Positions 46,152 to 55,348 of a DNA stretch of 64,000 nucleotides are shown one piece after another. This DNA is from Membranihabitans maritimus (GTDB taxonomy: Bacteria; Bacteroidota; Bacteroidia; Chitinophagales; Saprospiraceae): the NCBI RefSeq assembly GCF_021729145.1, contig NZ_JAJSLW010000009.1, forward strand, positions 186,001 to 250,000. The letters are read 5' to 3'. The notes below the pieces were generated by a model. It saw nothing but the letters and a program-made list of their open reading frames with translations. It was not told where the DNA came from and ran no database searches. Both the position numbers and the translations under genes were made by a program. Position 1 is the stretch's first letter, and every line of letters starts with the position of its first letter.

Positions 46152-46874
46152 TTAAAGTTTGTCCAACAAATAGATTGCTATCCATTCCGGATATTTTTGT
46201 TCGTGAAAAATGATGTTGTTGCTCTGTTTCTCTAAAATAACTGTCCGATTTTGATTTGTACTATCCAAAACAAAAGCTCTGTCAACCGCTTGAAAAGCTT
46301 CAAACAAAAGCCCTAATGAGCGAAAATACCTATTTTCTATTTTCTTTGGGTCTACATTATGTCCGCCTTTTTGGACACGGTTCAATACTCTTTGTTTGTT
46401 GATTTCGGGATCTTGCGTACAAATAAAATATAAATACGTTTTAAATCCTGCTGATTTTGCTTCTTTTAAAAATTGAACTTTAGAATCGTGAGACATAACG
46501 GTTTCAAAAGAAAAGGTATGTTTTGTCCGAAGTAGTTTTGTCCTGAAAAAAGTGGCAACAAAGGAGGCTTCATAGCTGTTAATTTCTTTTTTACAGACAA
46601 ACACATTGTTTTTTATGGTCAGTTTATTTTTTAGGGATTCAAAATTTCGTTCGTCTCTTTTGTGGTTGTGTAAAAACGTATCCCAATCCGCTTGGGATAA
46701 CGTGTGAGGGTAAAATTGACGACAATCAAAAAACGTTTGTGTATCCAACAATTGCTTAACTAAATCGGCATTAATCGTATAGCCCAGATTGTATTGGCTG
46801 CCAATTTGAGCTATCAGGGTGGATTTGCCCGATCCGTTTGGGCCGGCAAACATCCTAAGCTTTTTGCCTGTCAT
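46152..46874 (-). CDS. zeta-toxin-family kinase
   Basis: 240 residues, ATG at 46874. Walker A FAGPNGSGKSTL at residue ~9, INADLVKQLLD (substrate-site Asp), and SFETVMSHDSKV with the conserved Glu/Thr of the zeta family. VLNRVQKGGHNVDPKKIENRY forms the LID with catalytic Arg. Zeta toxins phosphorylate UDP-GlcNAc-type sugars and block envelope synthesis. It overlaps the upstream small gene by 20 bp, a toxin-antitoxin-like arrangement. Its place in a UDP-sugar-consuming capsule operon is unusual. Confidence 0.87.
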   Translation of the reverse strand: MTGKKLRMFAGPNGSGKSTLIAQIGSQYNLGYTINADLVKQLLDTQTFFDCRQFYPHTLSQADWDTFLHNHKRDERNFESLKNKLTIKNNVFVCKKEINSYEASFVATFFRTKLLRTKHTFSFETVMSHDSKVQFLKEAKSAGFKTYLYFICTQDPEINKQRVLNRVQKGGHNVDPKKIENRYFRSLGLLFEAFQAVDRAFVLDSTNQNRTVILEKQSNNIIFHEQKYPEWIAIYLLDKL

Positions 46875-47082
46875 TTTTGATTTTAATCTTCTTTACATCC
46901 ACTTTACGAATTCCAAAGGCGGCCTTTTTTATGCGCTTTTCAACCCCGTCGGGCTGTATAAGATATAAATAGTCTTTTTTTACTACATAATAAGGCAGTT
47001 CTAATGCTTTGGTAATCTTTATGGATTCTTTGCCGGCTTTACGCTGTGCTTTTTTTAATACTTTGGCAGTTAGCTCTTCCAT
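46855..47082 (-). CDS. small basic protein, putative zeta-toxin partner
   Basis: 75 residues, ATG at 47082. Lys-rich (VKKDYLYLIQPDGVEKRIKK) and without TM segments or a recognisable domain. It overlaps the zeta-toxin start, so the two are translationally coupled, which suggests an antitoxin role. It does not look like the classic epsilon antitoxin. Function is inferred from position only. Confidence 0.6.
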   Translation of the reverse strand: MEELTAKVLKKAQRKAGKESIKITKALELPYYVVKKDYLYLIQPDGVEKRIKKAAFGIRKVDVKKIKIKNDRQKA

Positions 47083-47125
47083 TTTTAATTATTTTAAACT
47101 CTAAAGATACAAAAATAACGACAAC

Positions 47126-47728
47126 TTAATTCCCATTAAAATACTCCATTGTTGCCTGTCCTTCTGCTGAAATTCCTTCCCTGACGACAACTTTTTTCAG
47201 GGTTAAAAATAAAATTTTTATATCCAATAAAAAAGTGATATGATCCACATACCAAACGTCGAATTCAAATTTTTGTTTCCACGAAATGGCGTTTCTTCCG
47301 TTGACCTGGGCCCACCCTGTGATCCCGGGACGTACTTCGTGCCTTCTCTTCTGTATCTCATCGTACAAAGCCAAATATTCGGGAAGTAGCGGCCGCGGAC
47401 CCACCAAACTCATATCTCCTTTGAGTACATTAATTAATTGGGGCAATTCATCCAGGGAAGTTTTGCGAATTATTCTACCTATTGTTGTCAATCGTTGCTC
47501 GTCAGATAACAAAACACCATTGACATTCTTTTTATCATTCATTGTTTTGAACTTGATAATCCTGAATATTTTTTCATTCTTACCAGGGCGTTGTTGTAAG
47601 AAAAAGGGCTTTCCTCGATTCTTAACGAACAATAAAAACAATATAAGGACAAAAACCGGACTTATAATAATCAAAACTGAAAATGCAAGTATTAAATCTA
47701 TAAGATGTTTAATGCAAGTCTTATACAT
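47126..47728 (-). CDS. initiating sugar transferase (PglC/WcaJ-type phosphoglycosyl transferase)
   Basis: 200 residues, ATG at 47728. A single N-terminal membrane segment ([20 protein letters not shown]) is followed by the catalytic part: [42 protein letters not shown] with the Asp-Glu catalytic pair, [10 protein letters not shown] and [13 protein letters not shown]. This small monotopic form is the PglC type, transferring sugar-1-phosphate to undecaprenyl phosphate. It likely starts repeat-unit synthesis with diNAcBac-P. Its last 26 codons are duplicated at 46067-46150. Confidence 0.93.
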   Translation of the reverse strand: MYKTCIKHLIDLILAFSVLIIISPVFVLILFLLFVKNRGKPFFLQQRPGKNEKIFRIIKFKTMNDKKNVNGVLLSDEQRLTTIGRIIRKTSLDELPQLINVLKGDMSLVGPRPLLPEYLALYDEIQKRRHEVRPGITGWAQVNGRNAISWKQKFEFDVWYVDHITFLLDIKILFLTLKKVVVREGISAEGQATMEYFNGN

Positions 47729-47809
47729 TAGTTTATTTAAATATTATATATATTTATTATGTTCAATTTTTTAATTTACTTTCTAAAGTAGTTTTAAATA
47801 TTTTTAATG

Positions 47810-49051
47810 TTAATTTCTTATTGAAGTTTCCAATTCTTCTAAATATCGATGAGCCAATTTTTCTCGATCAAAGTACTGTTTCGCATAATTGTATCCATTG
47901 ATTCCCATTGCTTTTAAATCCTCGGGGTTTTCTAATAACTTTCGAATTTCTTTTTGCATGGCATTTGCATTTTCTGGTTCTACATATATCCCGCAGGAAG
48001 CATCTTCGATAAGATCCCTTGAAACACCATCTATAGCAAGTAATATGGGTTTTTTACAAGACATATAATCGAAGGTTTTATTAGAGTAAATCGTTTTGAA
48101 GGTATCTACTTTTTTTAATACAGATGCTCCCATATCTGATGCCATGATGTATTTAAAAACTTCTATTTTGGGTACCGAATCTCGAAATATTATATTCTTT
48201 ATTTTCCGATTTTTAGAAGTTGCTACTAAATTTTCCTTTTCCATGCCTGACCCTATCAATTGAAAGACTACGTTTGTATCTGTTAATAATTCGGCGGTAT
48301 CTATTAATTGGATAAGGTGATTTGCAATGCCATGGGCTCCTACATAGGTGATAACAAATTTATCCTCCAATCCCAGTTTTTTCTTAAAGTTTTTTACTTC
48401 AAAATCTTTTTCCGCCTTTTCAGCCATCGAAAAATCCGCAGCATTGGGAATAAATATTATTTTATTCTCGGGCACTCCCTTTTCGATTAATTTGTCACGG
48501 AATGCAGGTGTGAGTACATTTATTCTTTTCGCATTATTATATACTACTTTTTCAAACCAAAATGCAAAGCGTATAAGCCATTTGTTTCTTAAAACCCCAG
48601 TATCTATTGCCGATTCGGGCCATAAGTCCCGTACCTCAAATACATAGGGTATTCTCTTTACTTTGGATAAAGCTATTGCAATAATTCCTACAAATAACGG
48701 TGGTGAAGAAACTACAATAATGTCGAATTTGTCTTTGACCTTAAATAACCCTCCCCAAATACCTGAAAAAACGAATGAAAAATAAGCCCACATCCGACCT
48801 AAAAAATTGGTATTGTATTGTTCTGATACATGACATCTCAGAATATCAACATTGGGATAAAAATTTTTGTCTTTATAAAAATATTGTCCCTGGTATTTTT
48901 TCTTTTTTTTCCCAGTTCCATAATGAACCATTCCTGCAATCACCGTAATCTTTTGTACGGATTTAGACCATATCCTGGATATTTCGTTAAATCGACTCCC
49001 ACCTCCATCACTTTTTTCCAGGAAGTATTGGTGAATAAGTAAAATTTTCAC
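47810..49051 (-). CDS. glycosyltransferase family 4 (WbuB-like)
   Basis: 413 residues, GTG start at 49051 (MKILLIHQYFLEKSDGGG). GT-B fold: an N-domain with IPYVFEVRDLWPESAI and a C-domain with VITYVGAHGIANHL, the E-x7-E region near KTIYSNKTFDYMSCKKPILLAI, and EPENANAMQKEIRKLLENP. The WbuB-like N-terminus suits transfer of a GlcNAc or fucosamine-like sugar as the second residue onto the lipid-linked unit. It is followed by the sugar transferase gene 81 bp downstream. Confidence 0.9.
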   Translation of the reverse strand: MKILLIHQYFLEKSDGGGSRFNEISRIWSKSVQKITVIAGMVHYGTGKKKKKYQGQYFYKDKNFYPNVDILRCHVSEQYNTNFLGRMWAYFSFVFSGIWGGLFKVKDKFDIIVVSSPPLFVGIIAIALSKVKRIPYVFEVRDLWPESAIDTGVLRNKWLIRFAFWFEKVVYNNAKRINVLTPAFRDKLIEKGVPENKIIFIPNAADFSMAEKAEKDFEVKNFKKKLGLEDKFVITYVGAHGIANHLIQLIDTAELLTDTNVVFQLIGSGMEKENLVATSKNRKIKNIIFRDSVPKIEVFKYIMASDMGASVLKKVDTFKTIYSNKTFDYMSCKKPILLAIDGVSRDLIEDASCGIYVEPENANAMQKEIRKLLENPEDLKAMGINGYNYAKQYFDREKLAHRYLEELETSIRN

Positions 49052-49053
49052 TG

Positions 49054-50916
49054 TTAACCGTATTGTATTCTTGTTTTGAAAATCTTGTCTTGAGTAGCAA
49101 ACCAGTATGTTTCTTTGATTGATTTATTCATGTAATAGAGTGATTTATAGGAATTCCTTTTATGGCCCTGCAATTTTTCATCTTTAGCATTTTTTACTTG
49201 TATTGTAAAATTTGAATACTTCGATGAAATTGAATGCCAAAAAATTTTTTTCTCTTTATCTATAAGGGAATTTAATGTATCGGTTACTTGAAGTATATTT
49301 TTATGAGGGAACCATTCTAGCTTTCGTGTGTGTACATTATCTCTACTATCACTATAACTGCCTTCCCAAATCCATGTTCCCTGTCGCAAAATTGGTTTTT
49401 TTATATAGGTACATTTTAGCCATTTCCCATATAAAAATCGACTAATCTTGGGCATCTGTTCATGTTTGCCAAACTGAACTGTATTGTGTGCTTCTACTGA
49501 TTTATATTTTTCAGATTCTTCTCCTCCATTATAAGAATAAGTACCACTATCACCTAATAAGTTTTCATTTTTATGCCAAAGATCCAGATGAAAAGCATCG
49601 CAGGCTGAAGGCCGGAATTTATTATTTGGTATTTTTAGTATGATTTTGGTTTCATCTGCCCGCATAATTAAAAATTGATGATCCAAAATTTCGGCATCTG
49701 GTTGTTCAATTATATGCTTTTTGAAGGTATGAAATATTTTCGGATAGCGCCAAAACAATGCTTCGTCATAATGTCCATCATCGAAAACGCGCTGTTTCTT
49801 TAATACTCCAAAAAACAATTGAATTGACGGTCGAAAGTCTCTATAATCACAGTTGTGAAGGGTCTCAAACATGGCTCCGTCATTCGCGCCTATATTGGGT
49901 GCATCGCCATACTTGGATGCCATCATTTTGTACTGCCATTCACCGAGCTTTTCCAATTTCCGGGCAAAGGTTTTTGAAAAGGTGGGTTCGTTGTATTTTT
50001 CCATTGCGTAGAGGGTCCAACTCATAGTATCAACTACCACCCTGTGATAAGTCAAGGATCGTTGTGCAAAGGTCCCTTGCGGAGCAATGAGCTTTTGAAT
50101 TCTGTTTTCCAATATCTTACGGCCTCTTTTTTTCCATTTTTGAAGTTTCGTAGGGGTAGTTTCATTATTATCTTGATTCATTAACCAGGTTGCACCTATG
50201 TACAGTCCGGCGGCTTCTGATGTTCCGTGATTATTGTTTTGCGTTATGGCGTAATTAATGTTGCCTTCGATGCGTTCCAGGTGTTCATAGACTATTCGCT
50301 TCAAGTTTTTTGCAGCGCAGGTATCTTGTTCCAAAATATGGGATGTAGTGATCAGTTTCATCACCCGTATGGCGGTTTCCTGTCCGCATTTCCAGTTCGG
50401 TCCCTGATTCAGGGGATTGTACTGAGACCAATGTTGCAGCCACTCGTTTAGAGTGAGCAAATATTTTTTTTCGCCTGTGATTCGATACGCACGTGCCAAA
50501 TCAGTCAACCAATCGAATCGGGAAGGTTCCCATAGGATTTTGATATCCCCTGTATTTAGATCAAAATCACTGAGGGCTGTCCAATGTTTATGGGGACTTT
50601 GCAGCTCCGTACCGTCAAAGGGATTTCGAAACCAATTGGGCGGATTGTCTACTTGAAAGTTGTGATAATTAAACCAGGTTAATTTCCCTTCTAAAATATT
50701 GTTGGCTTTTTCTAAAGTTTTTGTTTTCCAGGACTTCGGGTAGTTAGCTATAGTTGCTGTAGATGTAAAAAATGGTCCGGGTATTGGTGAACCCAATGGA
50801 AACTTTCGTCTCCGCCAACCCAGTTTCAAACTCGACTTATACCAAACCATATAAGCTACGTTGCGGTAGCCTAGTTTGAGGAGGAGAGGTAATAAGAGAC
50901 CTAATTTATTTAGCAT
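49054..50916 (-). CDS. heparinase II/III-family polysaccharide lyase-like protein
   Basis: 620 residues, ATG at 50916. A heparinase N-terminal (alpha/alpha toroid) domain covers ~60-340 (FNYHNFQVDNPPNWFRNPFDG, NNNHGTSEAAGLYIGATWL with the catalytic Asn/His region). A beta-sandwich C-domain spans ~380-590 (DAFHLDLWHKNENLLGDSGTYSY, VEAHNTVQFGKHEQ). No signal peptide, so it appears cytoplasmic or membrane-peripheral. Such genes are frequent inside capsule clusters beside the bi-domain oxidoreductase, where they may modify or edit uronate-containing chains. The 2-bp gap to the downstream GT4 suggests coupling. Confidence 0.9.
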   Translation of the reverse strand: MLNKLGLLLPLLLKLGYRNVAYMVWYKSSLKLGWRRRKFPLGSPIPGPFFTSTATIANYPKSWKTKTLEKANNILEGKLTWFNYHNFQVDNPPNWFRNPFDGTELQSPHKHWTALSDFDLNTGDIKILWEPSRFDWLTDLARAYRITGEKKYLLTLNEWLQHWSQYNPLNQGPNWKCGQETAIRVMKLITTSHILEQDTCAAKNLKRIVYEHLERIEGNINYAITQNNNHGTSEAAGLYIGATWLMNQDNNETTPTKLQKWKKRGRKILENRIQKLIAPQGTFAQRSLTYHRVVVDTMSWTLYAMEKYNEPTFSKTFARKLEKLGEWQYKMMASKYGDAPNIGANDGAMFETLHNCDYRDFRPSIQLFFGVLKKQRVFDDGHYDEALFWRYPKIFHTFKKHIIEQPDAEILDHQFLIMRADETKIILKIPNNKFRPSACDAFHLDLWHKNENLLGDSGTYSYNGGEESEKYKSVEAHNTVQFGKHEQMPKISRFLYGKWLKCTYIKKPILRQGTWIWEGSYSDSRDNVHTRKLEWFPHKNILQVTDTLNSLIDKEKKIFWHSISSKYSNFTIQVKNAKDEKLQGHKRNSYKSLYYMNKSIKETYWFATQDKIFKTRIQYG

Positions 50917-50927
50917 TTAGCCAAAAA

Positions 50928-53045
50928 TTATGATATTGTAACCCAGGCTTTTGACTTTAAACTTTCAATGGCTGCAAAACTTGCTTTCGTTGTGTTGACT
51001 AAACTGTCAAATGGAATTAAAGCTTCTTTTTGTTTGTTGATTTGATCTACTAGCAGCTTAAACTGTGCTTTATGACCTTTGTCTATTTTAGATTTCATTT
51101 TGCGAAATCCCTTAAACCCATATCCTTTAAGTATTCTCCAGTTGTCCAATATAAGGGTACGTTCTTGGGAATACACTTCCACACGTTCTTTACTGTAAGA
51201 CTTACTTCCGTTTGCAAAATAGTTTACAACGCCGGTGGATCCGTTTTCATATTTTAATAGTATGCTTGCATTGTCTGTATTTTCTTGCGGATTTTTGCCC
51301 ATAGCATTCATGCAAACTTCGACTACTTTTGACCCTGTTAGAAAGGATATTAAATCAATAAAGTGGCATGCTTCTCCAATGATTCTCCCGCCCCCCACTT
51401 TAAGGTCATGCACCCAAACATTGGGCGGAATCATCCCTGCATTCATCGTAGCAACGACATTGATAGGAGTACCCGCATTGCCTAATAGATTTTTCATTTT
51501 GGTGGTAAAAGGAGAAAACCTGCGGTTAAATCCTACGGTTAGTATACTACTGCTGTTTTCATAGGCTGTGATAATGTGGTTTAATTCCTCTTTATTAAGT
51601 GCCAAAGGTTTTTCAACAAACACATTCTTTCCAGCTTCCAGAGATTGAATGACCAAAGAGGCATGAAGGTTGTGACGAGTGGTGATGACGATGGTGTTTA
51701 TTGACTCATCTTTCAATACAACATCTATAGATGTGGCGCTTTTAGCAATATTAAATTTTTGCGCCATAGTCGTTCCTGACACACCTCCACTGCTAACGAT
51801 ACTCAGCAATTCAGCTCTAGTTTTGCTCAATGCAGGTAGGATGGTCATTTTGGCGAAATTACCGGCACCAACGATTGCGATCCCTCTATTTGTTTTTGTA
51901 TTCGCATTATTATTGATAGCAATTTCATTACTATAAGTAGCATTATTATAAGATAATATTGACGCGATGGCTTTGGACGAACCTATCTCTCCATATATTT
52001 TCTGATAATCCTTTAACGGAATTATTTCAGTTATCAGAGGCTTTACATTAATACTTCCAGAACTAATAGCATTGAGTATTGTTTCAAAATTTCTCTTTTC
52101 TGTCCAGCGCACAAAAGGCAATGGATAATCTTTACCTTTTTGTTCATATTCTTCATCATATCTACCGGGACCATAAGAACAAGACACTTGAAAGGTGAGT
52201 TCTTTTTCATAAAATTCTGCACGGCTTAGATTAAGACCTATGACCCCAATTAATATAATTCTACCTCTTTTACGACTCATTTGTGCAGCCTGTGAAATGA
52301 CATTATTGGATTTTGTAGAGGCTGTAATGATGACACCATCTGCTCCTATGCCAAAGGTTTTTTCAAGGACCGATTTAACAGGATCATTACCTTGGGCAGG
52401 ATTTATAGTATCAATACCCCATTGCTTAGCTAAATCCAGTTTTGATTGATCGAAATCAATCCCGATAACATTACAACCATTGGCTTTAAGTAATTGTGCT
52501 GTCAGAAGACCAATTAAGCCTAAACCTGTAACTATAATTGTTTCTCCCAGGGTGGGATTACACAAACGAATACCCTGTAAGCCAATTGAACCAACTACTG
52601 TAAACGCAGCTTCATTATCACTGATGTTGCCAGAAATCTTAGCGACCAGATTTTGGGGTACAGACACGAATTCAGCGTGTTGACCGTTTGATGCTACACG
52701 GTCACCAATTTGAAATTCAGATACGCCTTCACCTACTGCAATTACTTTTCCTACGTTACAATAGCCTAAGGGCAAAGGTTCACCCAATTTATTAAACACT
52801 GCCTCTAAAGTAGGCAATAACCCATCCGTTTTAATCTTGTCAAATACCTGTTTTACTTTTTCCGGTTGTTGGCGTGCTTTTGAGAATAGATTGGACTGAC
52901 CGAATTCCACAAGCATTCGCTCAGTGCCTAATGACACCAAACTTTTTGTAGTTTGTATTAAAACATGACCATTTTGGACTTTTGGTGCTGGGACTTCCTC
53001 TAAAATCGTATCTCCCGTTTTAAAAGATTGGATGATTTGTTTCAA
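50928..53045 (-). CDS. bi-domain oxidoreductase (Zn-MDR + Gfo/Idh/MocA)
   Basis: 705 residues, TTG start at 53045, overlapping the upstream GT4 stop by 4 bp. Residues 1-~360 are a medium-chain dehydrogenase/reductase (GYCNVGKVIAVGEGV, IIVTGLGLIGLLTAQLLK). Residues ~385-700 are a Gfo/Idh/MocA dehydrogenase (AIVGAGNFAKMTILPALS, FVEKPLALN, GGRIIGEACHFIDL with the Lys/His catalytic positions). The fused form is typical of polysaccharide loci next to heparinase-like genes. It may oxidise or epimerise a sugar in the repeat unit; the substrate is unproven. Confidence 0.92.
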   Translation of the reverse strand: MKQIIQSFKTGDTILEEVPAPKVQNGHVLIQTTKSLVSLGTERMLVEFGQSNLFSKARQQPEKVKQVFDKIKTDGLLPTLEAVFNKLGEPLPLGYCNVGKVIAVGEGVSEFQIGDRVASNGQHAEFVSVPQNLVAKISGNISDNEAAFTVVGSIGLQGIRLCNPTLGETIIVTGLGLIGLLTAQLLKANGCNVIGIDFDQSKLDLAKQWGIDTINPAQGNDPVKSVLEKTFGIGADGVIITASTKSNNVISQAAQMSRKRGRIILIGVIGLNLSRAEFYEKELTFQVSCSYGPGRYDEEYEQKGKDYPLPFVRWTEKRNFETILNAISSGSINVKPLITEIIPLKDYQKIYGEIGSSKAIASILSYNNATYSNEIAINNNANTKTNRGIAIVGAGNFAKMTILPALSKTRAELLSIVSSGGVSGTTMAQKFNIAKSATSIDVVLKDESINTIVITTRHNLHASLVIQSLEAGKNVFVEKPLALNKEELNHIITAYENSSSILTVGFNRRFSPFTTKMKNLLGNAGTPINVVATMNAGMIPPNVWVHDLKVGGGRIIGEACHFIDLISFLTGSKVVEVCMNAMGKNPQENTDNASILLKYENGSTGVVNYFANGSKSYSKERVEVYSQERTLILDNWRILKGYGFKGFRKMKSKIDKGHKAQFKLLVDQINKQKEALIPFDSLVNTTKASFAAIESLKSKAWVTIS

Positions 53046-54166
53046 TTCTTATTAATTTCGTTAGCTATTGCTTTTATAAAGTTAAATGTTTTTTCAGAAG
53101 TTTTATCCCATGAAAATTCTTGTGAATACATATATGCTTTTTCTGCTACTTCTTTTCTTTTATTTTTGCTTTTAAGAAGTTGTTCTAAACCGATTTTGAT
53201 ACTTTTTGGATTGGTTGGGTCCATATATACTCCAGCGTCTTTTAAAACTTCTGGCATGGGCCCATAATTGGAGCAGAGTATTGGCAATCCTGAAGACATT
53301 GCTTCAACAAGTATATTTGGCATATTTTCACAAGTTGAAGCGAAAATAAATAAATCTGCATTTTTATAACTTGATGCAATTTTGTCATAGGGTACTTTTC
53401 CTCTATATGTAACATATTTATTAGTTTCATTTAAAACTTCATCCATTCTTGATTTTAAAGAACTGTGGATTGGTCCTATTAACTCTAATTCTATTGGATA
53501 ACCGTTTTTTTTTAATTGTTTAACAGCCTCTATTACATTCCATTGGTGTTTATAATAATTCACAATGGATACGTAAAGTAGTTTGAAGGGACTTTCCTTT
53601 GAATAAGACTCTAAATTCTTTTGAACTTTAGGTGGTTGTCTAAATTCATCTGAAATACCGTGATAAATTACAATTGATTTTTTTGATTTTAGTCTAGGAT
53701 ATTTATTCTCAATGTAATTTTTTGCATAATTTGATATGTAGATTATACCATTGGCATTTTGAAAGGATTTAAGTTGGAGTTTTTCAAGTAAGTAATATCT
53801 AAGCCTTGTAAAAGATAGAGGAAATCGTTTTCGCTCATTATCTTCAAACACCAACATGTTTTGAGACATACTAACATACTTCAATTTTTTAGAACTAAAG
53901 GTTCCGCCTGGAATGAATGCGATATCAGAAGTATATAAATATTTTTTTAAATGGAATACTTTAAAAATTTCTTGTTTTAATATAGATTTGAAAGGTGATG
54001 TAAGAATTTTTCTATTTACATTTCTATAGTTATTAATCACTTCTATCCAATCACCTCCAATAATTTCTATTTGGACATCATCATCATTTAAATGTTCGAT
54101 AATACGCTTTAAGTGTGTTAACCCACCACCTGCTTTTATATTTGTAGCGTCAATTGAGATTTTCAT
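53042..54166 (-). CDS. glycosyltransferase family 4
   Basis: 374 residues, ATG at 54166 (MKISIDATNIKAGGGLTHL). GT-B fold with the GGGLTH donor-side loop at the N-terminus, IYISNYAKNYIENKYP in the middle, and the C-terminal FIFASTCENMPNILVEAMSSGLPILCSNYG carrying the E-x7-E motif. It likely adds one sugar of the capsule repeat on the cytoplasmic face. It overlaps the oxidoreductase gene by 4 bp. Sugar specificity cannot be assigned. Confidence 0.92.
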   Translation of the reverse strand: MKISIDATNIKAGGGLTHLKRIIEHLNDDDVQIEIIGGDWIEVINNYRNVNRKILTSPFKSILKQEIFKVFHLKKYLYTSDIAFIPGGTFSSKKLKYVSMSQNMLVFEDNERKRFPLSFTRLRYYLLEKLQLKSFQNANGIIYISNYAKNYIENKYPRLKSKKSIVIYHGISDEFRQPPKVQKNLESYSKESPFKLLYVSIVNYYKHQWNVIEAVKQLKKNGYPIELELIGPIHSSLKSRMDEVLNETNKYVTYRGKVPYDKIASSYKNADLFIFASTCENMPNILVEAMSSGLPILCSNYGPMPEVLKDAGVYMDPTNPKSIKIGLEQLLKSKNKRKEVAEKAYMYSQEFSWDKTSEKTFNFIKAIANEINKN

Positions 54167-54215
54167 TGTTCAAGGAAAAATTAGATTTATTATTAATTTG
54201 AACAATAGATTGCGT

Positions 54216-55334
54216 TTACAATATCTTCCTAAATATTGAAATCATCTTTTCCTCCACGCATTCTGGAGTATAGCCTCCTTCTTTCACACTTTTTATACAT
54301 CTTTCAGAAATCAATATTTTATTTTCCTTGATTTTATGTTTCCACTCCACTATCTTTTTGGCTAAGGAAGCAGGATTGTATCCTTCAAAAAAATCACCAT
54401 TTATACCAGGTTGAATAATTTCAATTTCTGGACCGTGTATATTGAGATTATCTGAAGTAATAAATGGTACCCCATAAGAAAGTGAGTGGATAATTGATAA
54501 ACCAGATGCTCCGGGTAAAACAAATAAATCAGCTTGTTGAAAAAATGGTACGCAATCTTTTCCATAACTTTCACCAATAAATTTAACCATTTTATCCAGT
54601 TGAAGTTCAATCGACTTTTCTTCAACAATTTTTTTATGTCCACCAATTCCTATGACTAGACAGCGCACAGGGAAATTATTATCTTTTAATAGGGCAAGAG
54701 CGTCTATTAATACATCTAATCTTTTCCTTTTACTTATTGTACTTGAAAAAAGGATAGTAAATACACTATTTTTATTGGATTTTGTTTGAGAATAGTTGAA
54801 TCCATAGGCATCAGAATTAATACAATTTTTTATGTTGGTGATATGTATATTTGAATTCATATATTTTTGTAAAGTTTTCTTTCCATATTCACCATAAGTA
54901 AATATACCTTTACCTTTGTTGAAGAAAAACATCCTAGAATAACGCCCAATAATTCCTTGTTGATTAATTTTACCGTGTCCCCACCAAATAATTTTAATAT
55001 TAAAAAATCTGTAGAATAAAGCTATGTACAAGTTACTTATTATGTGTGGATCCACTCCGGTCAATACTACAATTTTTGGTTTTAGATTCTTAATATATTT
55101 TAAAACACCAAATTGCCAGATATAGGTGTGTCTCTTAAATTTTAATTTTCTATTTTTAAGGATAGGCTTTATTTTATTATTGATTCTGGAGAAACTCCGA
55201 GTGTCACCAATGTTATTTTCACCAATTATTTCAACATCATAATCTTCTGATTCCACAAGCATTTCAAAAAGTGAATATCTGTAGTGGGCTAAGATTGGTT
55301 GAATAATAAGAATTTTGTTATTCTTTGAAGACAT
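54216..55334 (-). CDS. glycosyltransferase family 4
   Basis: 372 residues from the ATG at 55334 (MSSKNNKILIIQPI); a TTG codon directly before is also in frame. The N-domain has ILAHYRYSLFEML. The C-domain has TILFSSTISKRKRLDVLIDA, VRCLVIGIGGHKKIVEE and DLFVLPGASGLSIIHSLSYGVPFIT, where the usual E-x7-E is altered. Very Lys/Ile-rich with low GC, like the adjoining Wzy and Wzx genes, which suggests this serotype-specific block was imported. Specificity unknown. Confidence 0.88.
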   Translation of the reverse strand: MSSKNNKILIIQPILAHYRYSLFEMLVESEDYDVEIIGENNIGDTRSFSRINNKIKPILKNRKLKFKRHTYIWQFGVLKYIKNLKPKIVVLTGVDPHIISNLYIALFYRFFNIKIIWWGHGKINQQGIIGRYSRMFFFNKGKGIFTYGEYGKKTLQKYMNSNIHITNIKNCINSDAYGFNYSQTKSNKNSVFTILFSSTISKRKRLDVLIDALALLKDNNFPVRCLVIGIGGHKKIVEEKSIELQLDKMVKFIGESYGKDCVPFFQQADLFVLPGASGLSIIHSLSYGVPFITSDNLNIHGPEIEIIQPGINGDFFEGYNPASLAKKIVEWKHKIKENKILISERCIKSVKEGGYTPECVEEKMISIFRKIL

Positions 55335-55348
55335 CAAACAAAATTATT

